This document shows, in pieces, positions 5,417-10,544 of a stretch of 10,544 nucleotides of DNA. The notes under the pieces were generated by a model. It searched no databases. It was given only the letters and a program-made list of their open reading frames with translations, and was not told the DNA's origin. Source of the DNA: an uncultured Actinomycetes bacterium (GTDB lineage: Bacteria > Actinomycetota > Aquicultoria > CAJVYJ01); the NCBI GenBank assembly GCA_913009475.1, contig CAJVYJ010000050.1, positions 1-10,544 of the forward strand. Reading direction: 5' to 3'. Every line of letters begins with the position of its first letter. Position 1 is the first letter of the stretch. A program made the position numbers and the translations under genes.

Positions 5417-7732
5417 TCACTTACTTGAGCGGATATTATAACTAGCGCCATCACTGCTTAACTCGATATCGCCATTAATGTCGGTACGCCAAATTCGGCT
5501 GCCCGCCGCTCTTAACCGCCTTAACGCTTGACGGTGCGGATGTCCGTAAAGATTATCTTTCCCCACCGATATTATAGCTTCTCTCGGCCGAACAGCCCGC
5601 AACAATTTCATTGTCGTCCCGGTATAACTGCCGTGATGTGAGACTTTTAAGACATCCGCGCTGATATCCTCCCGCTCCCGCAGTAATTCGGTTATCGATT
5701 CTCTTTCTATGTCGCCCGGTAAAAGCAGATGAAAGTTTCCGTAAGTCAAACGAGCGACAATCGATGAGTTATTTACATCCGAGTTACTCCCGGTAATAAA
5801 ATAGTTGGACGGCCTAAAAAGCCTTAGTTTAATACGACCCAGGCGATATATCTGTCCCCGGCGTCCGATCTTGTATCTTATCTTTTTTCTTTTAATGACT
5901 TTTAGGAAATCCTTGTAGATGGGTGAAGTATGCGGGTAACCCGGGTCCAGGACCATTCCCACCGGATAATCTTCCAAAACGCCGACTAAACCACTCACAT
6001 GATCGGCATGAGCATGGCTAAGAATCATAAGGTCGATTTTGCGTACCGCTTTAAGCGCCAGTTTTTTCTTTAACAATTGATAGCTCACTCCGCCGTCAAC
6101 TAATATAATGTGATTCCGTGGGCCCCTTATTAAAATAGCGTCACCCTGACCGACATCCAAAAAAGATACCGTCAATCTTGCCGATGACATTGAAGCCGGT
6201 ACTTGGCTCCAGATACCGACCATGATAATCGCCAACAGGGAAATGACAAAAACACCAAAACCAAGTTTACGCTTTAGACGTGACATCGAAAATAAAGCCG
6301 CCAACAAGATTAAAAAATAACTGATAATGATAACGGCGCCAGGCCGAGGCAATGCCATAGACGCGCCTGGTAAGGCAGCAAAAAACGCGGCGCCGAAGTT
6401 CAAATATGATAGTAGCGGCATAGTTATCTTAAATATCACCCGCGCTAACGGCCGGCTGACTAAAGCCATGAGAGTAGCTAGAAAACCGCTACCGGTTATA
6501 GCAGCAACCGGTGGAACCAAGACCACGTTGGCAATGACGCTGATGACCGAGAGCTGATTAAAATAAAACGCAAGTATCGGCTCAACCGCCAGTTGCGCGC
6601 CCAAAGCCACCGCGACCGGCATGACCAGTCGCTTAAGTTCAGGCTTAAATACTTTTGTTAAGACCGGAGTTAAAAATAATATACCGATAACAGCGCCAAA
6701 TGATAGTTGAAAGGCTACATCATAAAGTTGGTACGGATTAATTATCAACAATATTAGAGCTGCTAAGCTTAAGGCGTTGACCAGCTCCAGGCGACGCGCC
6801 GCGTACCAGGAGAACAGCACTACAATAATCATTATCGCCGCTCGACTAACTGAAGCAGAATAACCGACCAACCATAGATAAAAAAAGACGGAGCTCAGCC
6901 CTAATGCTAAGCGTACAAGCGGCGGTGAGTTCAGCCATCGAGCAACAAAAAATATAAAGGCTACGGTCAAAGTGAGATTTAAACCGGAAACAGCGAATAG
7001 GTGATAAATCCCGGAACGCTGAAAATTATCTTTCATCGTCCGATTAATGCCGCTTGTATCGCCATAAAGAATAGCCGACTCCAACCCACTTAGCTGTTTA
7101 GGTAAAGACTCGGTAATCAACTGCCGTAAACTGCGACGATACCGATAGCTAAAACTATTATCCTTCTTTATTTTTAGCTCATCGGGCATCAGAGTAAAAC
7201 GCGTAAAGATGGAACGCCGGCGCAAATAACTCTGATACTCCGGGTTTCCGGATAGAGCGATTAAACCAGGTTGTGCCACAAAACTTACTTGCTGACCTAA
7301 GTGAATCTTCTTATTACTCCCATTGAGAGAGACTAAGGAGCCTTCTTTGACCAATCGAACCTCACCGCCGCGGCCGGCTTTGCGAACTAAGAGTTCAAAT
7401 TCCATCCCCCGGCTGGTAACTCTTGGTTCGCCGGCTACGGTACCGGAAATAAACAGGCTTCTATTTGTCTTGGCGGCCTTCACTAACAGAGTAGAAGCGG
7501 TCCTCTGCTGGTTAATCCCCAAAACCAGAGCGCCCGCCAGGGAAAAAAGTATAAGTCCGATAACGGGAAATAACAGTGATTCCGACGTGTTCGCGGCCGC
7601 TAATAATATAATGACCACAAATATAGCAGCTATGATTAAGAGCCATATTACCGATATCGCTAACAGATTTTGTACGATAATCCCGACAATAAAAGCAATT
7701 ACCAAGTAAGATAATGGAGAGAGGCGCGACAT
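5417..7732 (-). CDS. comEC: DNA internalization/competence protein ComEC (Rec2)
   Basis: A 771-residue, full-length membrane channel protein that takes up single-stranded DNA during transformation. It contains N-terminal membrane helices (about 8-72), a soluble OB-like DUF4131 region (about 90-185), the polytopic Competence domain with 'HLFAVSGLNLTL' (244-255), and a C-terminal metallo-beta-lactamase domain (about 519-771). The latter has 'FLDVGQGDAILI' (524-535), the metal-binding 'SHAHADH' (572-578), 'LLPGDIE' (670-676), 'KVSHHGS' (696-702) and 'SVGKDNLYGHPH' (722-733), so the catalytic motifs look intact. It starts 13 bases after the comEA stop, with only a weak GAGA ahead, and is probably co-transcribed with comEA and holA. 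No comEB lies between them. Nothing suggests a pseudogene. Confidence 0.95.
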   Translation of the reverse strand: MSRLSPLSYLVIAFIVGIIVQNLLAISVIWLLIIAAIFVVIILLAAANTSESLLFPVIGLILFSLAGALVLGINQQRTASTLLVKAAKTNRSLFISGTVAGEPRVTSRGMEFELLVRKAGRGGEVRLVKEGSLVSLNGSNKKIHLGQQVSFVAQPGLIALSGNPEYQSYLRRRSIFTRFTLMPDELKIKKDNSFSYRYRRSLRQLITESLPKQLSGLESAILYGDTSGINRTMKDNFQRSGIYHLFAVSGLNLTLTVAFIFFVARWLNSPPLVRLALGLSSVFFYLWLVGYSASVSRAAIMIIVVLFSWYAARRLELVNALSLAALILLIINPYQLYDVAFQLSFGAVIGILFLTPVLTKVFKPELKRLVMPVAVALGAQLAVEPILAFYFNQLSVISVIANVVLVPPVAAITGSGFLATLMALVSRPLARVIFKITMPLLSYLNFGAAFFAALPGASMALPRPGAVIIISYFLILLAALFSMSRLKRKLGFGVFVISLLAIIMVGIWSQVPASMSSARLTVSFLDVGQGDAILIRGPRNHIILVDGGVSYQLLKKKLALKAVRKIDLMILSHAHADHVSGLVGVLEDYPVGMVLDPGYPHTSPIYKDFLKVIKRKKIRYKIGRRGQIYRLGRIKLRLFRPSNYFITGSNSDVNNSSIVARLTYGNFHLLLPGDIERESITELLREREDISADVLKVSHHGSYTGTTMKLLRAVRPREAIISVGKDNLYGHPHRQALRRLRAAGSRIWRTDINGDIELSSDGASYNIRSSK

Positions 7733-7745
7733 TCTCGATAGTCTC

Positions 7746-8387
7746 TTAAAATAAACTTATTTGGTCTTTTAGGCCACTATACTTTTTTGGGCCAATGCCT
7801 TTAACCTTTCGTAACTCTATTATAGAGTTAAAAACGTGATGTGAGCTCCTATAGGCGATTATCCTGCGGGCCAAGACCGGACCGACGCCGTCCAGACGCT
7901 GCAACTGTTCCGCGGTCGCCGTATTAAGCGGCACTTTTTCCGTACCATCCAGCGATGTAGCCGCGGTATTGGCAGTGATATTGTTTGGTGAGGCCGTGCC
8001 GACTTTAACCGGCACCATTATTTTTTCTTCGTCCCTTATTTTAGCCGCTAAGTTAAGCGCATCGAGGTTGGCATCCGACCTTTGCCCGCCGGCCATGGCT
8101 ATGGCGTCCATTACTCGAAGACCGGCACTTAAATCATAGACACCGGGCGTGTTAACGGCGCCGGCGACATGGACCTTTATCCGTTTTTCAACTACCGATT
8201 TTACCGGAGTAGCTTTTTTGATTTTAACACTTTCGACGATTTTCGGCCGGCTTTGACGATATAGTATTATTGAGCCTGCCACGATAAAGAGAGATAATAA
8301 AATTACCGCCGCCAACTGACGACGGCTTACAAACAAATTATCAGCAACGAATTGCCGTGCCTTTTCCACTCTTTCCCTAATATCCAT
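7746..8387 (-). CDS. comEA: Competence DNA-binding protein ComEA (SLBB plus helix-hairpin-helix)
   Basis: A 213-residue membrane-anchored DNA receptor that captures incoming double-stranded DNA outside the membrane and feeds ComEC. It shows a short basic N-terminus, one membrane helix (about 24-43), a linker, an SLBB domain ('KVHVAGAVNTPGVYDL', 71-86, to about 126) and a C-terminal tandem helix-hairpin-helix unit ('LNTATAEQL' 154-162, 'LDGVGP' 165-170, 'VKGIGP' 195-200). This is the standard Gram-positive ComEA architecture; many Gram-negative versions have only the HhH part. The ATG at 8387 has AGGAG at 8393-8397 with 5-base spacing. It heads the comEA-comEC-holA block, and a palindrome over a TATAAT box lies 27-41 bases upstream. 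Confidence 0.94.
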   Translation of the reverse strand: MDIRERVEKARQFVADNLFVSRRQLAAVILLSLFIVAGSIILYRQSRPKIVESVKIKKATPVKSVVEKRIKVHVAGAVNTPGVYDLSAGLRVMDAIAMAGGQRSDANLDALNLAAKIRDEEKIMVPVKVGTASPNNITANTAATSLDGTEKVPLNTATAEQLQRLDGVGPVLARRIIAYRSSHHVFNSIIELRKVKGIGPKKYSGLKDQISLF

Positions 8388-8392
8388 TTTAT

Positions 8393-8397
8393 CTCCT
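8393..8397 (-). promoter_or_regulatory. Ribosome binding site AGGAG of comEA
   Basis: On the minus strand AGGAG is followed by ataaa and then the ATG. It is a good site at good spacing and supports the comEA start chosen; comEC and holA behind it have much weaker sites. Confidence 0.75.
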
Positions 8398-8413
8398 ATT
8401 AAGAATTACAAAT

Positions 8414-8428
8414 GTAATATTATATTAC
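8414..8428 (-). promoter_or_regulatory. Palindrome over a -10 box upstream of comEA (possible promoter/operator)
   Basis: GTAATAT-T-ATATTAC is a perfect inverted repeat with 7-base arms. Its minus-strand reading contains a consensus TATAAT (8424 to 8419). The hexamer 17 bases upstream (AGGCTT, 8447-8442) is a poor -35. If used, the transcript would start close to the comEA ribosome binding site. An operator-like role is inference, since AT-only palindromes can arise by chance. Confidence 0.3.
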
Positions 8429-8462
8429 CATAAACAAGACCAAGCCTTCAATCCCACCAAAA

Positions 8463-8489
8463 GGGGTCAGATCTTCAATCTTGACAATT
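8463..8489 (+). repeat. 27-base dispersed repeat, copy 1 (GGGGTCAGATCTTCAATC...)
   Basis: This copy is identical over 27 bases to 8523-8549, with starts exactly 60 bases apart and a 33-base intervening segment. The GGGGTCAGATCTT core preceded by an A-run resembles repeats I associate with REP-associated (IS200-like) tyrosine transposases and with solo copies in intergenic DNA. That link is from memory. Confidence 0.7.
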
Positions 8490-8522
8490 CGCAAACTCGT
8501 TACCAGGTAACTCCCTAAAAAT

Positions 8523-8549
8523 GGGGTCAGATCTTCAATCTTGACAATT
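8523..8549 (+). repeat. 27-base dispersed repeat, copy 2
   Basis: Exact copy of 8463-8489, also preceded by an A-rich stretch (aaaaat here, aaaa in copy 1). Both copies end in TTGACAATT, which resembles a -35 element on the plus strand, but no plus-strand gene follows. There is no transposase gene in the window, so any mobilization would have to act in trans. Confidence 0.7.
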
Positions 8550-8599
8550 AAAGTTTTAAGAAGTTTAGGGCCTAGGAGCATCTGAAGGTAGTAAAAGGT

Positions 8600-8658
8600 A
8601 AAAATTTGCTCTTTTTAAGTTACGATAATATATAGAAATATATTATTCTAAGGAGCAA
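8600..8658 (-). terminator. Candidate terminator downstream of rnhB
   Basis: TTGCTC (8606-8611) and GAGCAA (8653-8658) form outer arms, and ATAATATAT / ATATATTAT (8625-8633, 8638-8646) form an inner stem with a 4-base loop. Read on the minus strand the structure is followed by AAATTTTT (8607-8600), as in intrinsic terminators. It lies about 100 bases past the rnhB stop. The stem is long and AT-rich with unpaired inner parts, so this is a weak call. Confidence 0.35.
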
Positions 8659-8756
8659 TAAAGCTATTTAAAATTGGATTTCCGGTATTTGTTTTTATTG
8701 TTTTTTTTCTATCTTGAATATCCGACGTTATTGATATATGGCACTTTTTATTCTCA

Positions 8757-9554
8757 CTAAAATAACTGCTTTTGCCAGCTCTTACTTACCGGAGCGAAAG
8801 ACTTTCGATGAATTGGTGTATACCCATATTTTTCGATCGCCTGTAGGTGTTCGGCTGTTCCATAACCTTTGTTACGCTCAAAACCGTAAGCGGCATAATT
8901 TCCGCTGATATCTTCCATTAACGAATCACGATATACTTTCGCTAATATTGAAGCGGCAGCCACAGAAAGACTGCGACTATCGCCTTTGATTAACTTACGT
9001 TGCGGCAGGGAGCATAGGGGCAGCGAAAATCCATCAACCAAAACGAATTCCGGCTGCGGTTTTAATCTATTAACAGCCTGATATAAAACATCCAAGTTAG
9101 CCTGTTGTATTCCCAGTTCGTCAATGACGTTATTATCTATTAGCGCTATTGACCAGGCTATAGCCCTTTTTTTAATCTCTTTATCCTGATGTTCACGCTG
9201 AGCGGCAGTTAACTTCTTGCTATCTTTTACACCAACCATAACTGTTTCTTCTTCGAAGATGACAGCCGCCGCCACTATCGGACCGGCCAAGCAACCGCGT
9301 CCTACCTCATCCGTACCGGCTACGTAACCATAGCCGCTACGATACAGTTCTCGCTCCAGCTTGGTCATCGCCTCGGCTTTATCGCGCAACGCTTTATCCT
9401 TTTTTATTTTAACGCGAAATGTTTTTGCCAACTTCTTTACACCGGAACGACTATCGCTTTCAGCTTTTTCCAGGAGTGGAACCAGACTATCATTATCAGC
9501 CCGGCTTAAGAGGGTTTTTATTTTAATTATTGAATATTGGCTCAAATCGGGCAT
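8757..9554 (-). CDS. rnhB: Ribonuclease HII with Gram-positive-type N-terminal extension
   Basis: A 265-residue RNase HII, which nicks RNA in RNA-DNA hybrids and removes misincorporated ribonucleotides. The catalytic domain begins at about residue 77. It contains 'AGTDEVGRGCLAGPIVAAAV' (Asp82, Glu83), 'LVDGF' (Asp174), 'IKGDSRSLSVAAASILAKVY' (Asp192) and 'NKGYGTAEH' near the end, so the acidic DEDD-type residues are present. The first 75 residues are a charged helical extension resembling that of the Bacillus subtilis enzyme ('MT..ER.L...GY..VAG' just before the catalytic core). It starts 29 bases after the lepB stop with a weak GGGA-type site, and is probably co-transcribed with rplS and lepB. 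Confidence 0.95.
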   Translation of the reverse strand: MPDLSQYSIIKIKTLLSRADNDSLVPLLEKAESDSRSGVKKLAKTFRVKIKKDKALRDKAEAMTKLERELYRSGYGYVAGTDEVGRGCLAGPIVAAAVIFEEETVMVGVKDSKKLTAAQREHQDKEIKKRAIAWSIALIDNNVIDELGIQQANLDVLYQAVNRLKPQPEFVLVDGFSLPLCSLPQRKLIKGDSRSLSVAAASILAKVYRDSLMEDISGNYAAYGFERNKGYGTAEHLQAIEKYGYTPIHRKSFAPVSKSWQKQLF

Positions 9555-9583
9555 TGATTTCCCAACCGTTTGCCGCTCATAAC

Positions 9584-10150
9584 TTATCTTAGAATACCAA
9601 ATCTTTGCGGTGGCCAGTAGGTGAAAAAAGCACGGCCAATAACCGCTTTTTTATTAATCGGGCCGATCCAGCGACTATCCTTACTGTTGCCCCGATTATC
9701 CCCCATGGCAAACAATTTGTTCTTAGGCACCTTATAAGGCCCAAAATCAGCGCCTGGTCTATCGGGTAGCGTATAGGGTTCATCTTGAAGTTTATTATTA
9801 ATATAAAGTTGACCGTTTCGTTCCTCAATCTTCATACCGCCGGTAGCGACTATTCTTTTTATTAAATCAGGCCGGGAATTCCCAATATCTTCAGGTGATT
9901 TAAAAACAAATATATCCCCAGGCTTAGGCTCACGAAATCGATAGTAGAATTTAGCGACTAATACCCTATCGCCCGGCATTATTGTTCGTTCCATGGAACC
10001 AGTCGGTATCCAAAATGTTTGCACGACAAAAGTATAAATTATCCAAGCCAGTACTATCGCCATCACCAGCAAAGAAGCGGTCTCTTTTATCGCTGCCCAT
10101 ATGGGATTTTCTTTAGAAGATTCTAATTCCGGCTCTTGAAGCTGATTCAA
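9584..10150 (-). CDS. lepB: Signal peptidase I
   Basis: A 188-residue type I signal peptidase, which cleaves signal peptides from exported proteins at the outer face of the membrane. It shows a short cytosolic N-terminus, one membrane segment (about 24-43), then the catalytic serine in 'IPTGSMERTIMPGDRVLV' (Ser52), the catalytic lysine in 'DLIKRIVATGG' (Lys98) and the 'GDNRGNSKDSRWIGPI' box (150-165). The single membrane helix and small size match Gram-positive-type enzymes rather than the larger E. coli LepB. The start is TTG at 10150, with AAGGAA at 10157-10162. The neighbours rplS and rnhB form a common conserved cluster. Confidence 0.96.
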   Translation of the reverse strand: MNQLQEPELESSKENPIWAAIKETASLLVMAIVLAWIIYTFVVQTFWIPTGSMERTIMPGDRVLVAKFYYRFREPKPGDIFVFKSPEDIGNSRPDLIKRIVATGGMKIEERNGQLYINNKLQDEPYTLPDRPGADFGPYKVPKNKLFAMGDNRGNSKDSRWIGPINKKAVIGRAFFTYWPPQRFGILR

Positions 10151-10156
10151 AAAATA

Positions 10157-10162
10157 TTCCTT
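10157..10162 (-). promoter_or_regulatory. Ribosome binding site AAGGAA fixing the lepB TTG start
   Basis: AAGGAA sits 6 bases before TTG at 10150 on the minus strand. No in-frame ATG precedes the transmembrane segment, and the next methionine (residue 30) lies inside it, so the UUG start is required for a complete protein. Confidence 0.7.
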
Positions 10163-10199
10163 AAATTATATAATTGCGAGTATTTGAGTAGTAAATATT

Positions 10200-10427
10200 T
10201 TATTTCGACCGCTTTTCTTTTATGCGCGCCTTTTTGCCAACCCGGTCACGCAGATAATATAGCTTAGCCCGCCTTACTTTACCTCGGGCCAGAACTTCGA
10301 TCTTAGCGATCTTCGGAGAGTGAACAGGTATCTTTTTTTCTACACCGACTCCAAAAGAAATTTTTCGGATGCAAAATGTTTCTTTGGCCCCCGCACCTTG
10401 GCGGTTGATTACATCGCCTTGGAATAC
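10200..10427 (-). CDS. rplS: 50S ribosomal protein L19, 3' part only (N-terminus cut by adapter)
   Basis: The last 75 residues of L19, a large-subunit protein at the 30S-50S interface. The match to the family is clear: 'FQGDVINRQGAGAKETFCIRK' in two parts (2-12, 13-22), 'VGVEKKIPVHSPKI' (27-40) and 'KVRRAKLYYLRDRVGKKARIKE' near the C-terminus (54-71 and 72-75 region). About 40 residues are missing at the N-terminus because the assembled sequence turns into Illumina adapter at 10428. By coincidence the frame continues through the adapter and yields a false start at 10484 with 19 artefact residues; these do not belong to L19. It heads the visible rplS-lepB-rnhB block, with 49 bases to lepB. Confidence 0.95.
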   Translation of the reverse strand, partial: VFQGDVINRQGAGAKETFCIRKISFGVGVEKKIPVHSPKIAKIEVLARGKVRRAKLYYLRDRVGKKARIKEKRSK

Positions 10428-10485
10428 AGATCGGAAGAGCGTCGTGTAGGGAAAGAGTGTAGATCTCGGTGGTCGCCGTATCATT
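10428..10485 (-). other. Illumina P5 adapter, reverse complement (contaminant)
   Basis: These bases run from AGATCGGAAGAGCGTCGTGT to GGTCGCCGTATCATT and are the exact reverse complement of 138-195. This orientation is what a read-2 read-through of a short insert produces. It truncates rplS. Confidence 0.98.
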
Positions 10486-10544
10486 AAAAAAAAAAAAACA
10501 AAATAGAAAGCACAGACACATAGAAAAACGACACTGAGAGTACA
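10486..10544. other. Non-biological right flank (poly-A and read noise)
   Basis: A run of 13 A directly after the adapter is followed by A-rich unstructured sequence. It mirrors the poly-T flank on the left and is read noise beyond the adapter and flow-cell oligo. Confidence 0.93.

Larger units (their letters stand above)
8388..8756. other. 369-base non-coding gap between rnhB and comEA
   Basis: No credible gene is seen. From the comEA side it holds a 15-base palindrome with a -10-like box (8414-8428), two copies of a 27-base repeat exactly 60 bases apart (8463-8489, 8523-8549), a small palindrome GTTACC-A-GGTAAC between them (8499-8511), a long imperfect hairpin (8606-8658) and T-rich sequence (about 8690-8709). 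It separates the rplS-lepB-rnhB and comEA-comEC-holA blocks. Confidence 0.7.

Noticed and set aside
6327..7709. Plus-strand frames of 76 and 128 residues opposite comEC
   Set aside because: They are antisense shadows with no ribosome binding site and no recognisable domain; the opposite frame is an intact ComEC.
8463..8549. Two 27-base repeats with a 33-base spacer as a mini CRISPR array
   Set aside because: Only two copies, no cas genes, and the core resembles a dispersed REP-type repeat. The matching spacer size is probably coincidence.
8674..8760. 28-codon plus-strand frame, hydrophobic, with AGGAG at 8651-8655
   Set aside because: The ribosome binding site is about 18 bases from the TTG, the composition is driven by T-runs, and the frame overlaps the end of rnhB.
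9589..9828. 79-residue minus-strand frame inside lepB
   Set aside because: It is a shadow frame of lepB, whose own frame carries all the catalytic motifs.
138..10485. Inverted identical ends as terminal inverted repeats of a linear element or transposon
   Set aside because: The repeated sequence is the Illumina P5 adapter.

Overview
This window is a short metagenome-style assembly contig from an uncultured bacterium. The biological insert runs from about 196 to 10427. At each end it stops at a complete 58-base Illumina P5 adapter (138-195 forward, 10428-10485 reverse complement), followed outward by a poly-T or poly-A run and unreadable low-complexity sequence. Everything outside 196-10427 is artefact, and both ends are artificial breaks rather than replicon ends.

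The host is probably a Gram-positive-lineage (Terrabacteria-type) bacterium, possibly a deep anaerobic Actinobacteriota or Chloroflexota group. The reasons are the comEA-comEC-holA block facing rpsT, the rplS-lepB-rnhB block, an RNase HII with a Bacillus-like N-terminal extension, a MurJ with the Gram-positive-type 'NLANTIPN...ELVLGGILTS' segment, and a free-standing NIL-domain protein. GC is in the mid-40s by eye, and UUG starts are frequent. The phylum call is an inference.

Layout, left to right. (1) A plus-strand gene fuses an IscU/NifU-like scaffold domain to the tRNA 2-thiouridylase MnmA (275-1741). (2) A 277-base convergent spacer is packed with short repeats and hairpins. (3) Two minus-strand genes follow: the 80-residue NIL-domain protein and the lipid II flippase MurJ. 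(4) rpsT (S20) diverges from murJ. (5) On the minus strand come holA, comEC and comEA (clamp-loader delta subunit and DNA-uptake proteins); holA overlaps rpsT tail to tail by 14 bases. (6) A 369-base gap holds a duplicated 27-base repeat, a palindrome over a -10-like box and a terminator-like hairpin. (7) lepB and rnhB lie on the minus strand downstream of the 3' part of rplS, which is cut by the right-hand adapter.

Most genes are housekeeping: translation (S20, L19, tRNA thiolation), replication (delta subunit, RNase HII), envelope (MurJ, signal peptidase I) and DNA uptake (ComEA, ComEC). The most unusual item is the NifU-MnmA fusion. By eye, its scaffold domain has lost two of the four canonical IscU cluster ligands but keeps the cysteine used as persulfide acceptor, while its MnmA half has a CxxC plus a distant Cys. 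This suggests a covalently tethered sulfur-delivery module for tRNA thiolation rather than a general Fe-S scaffold.
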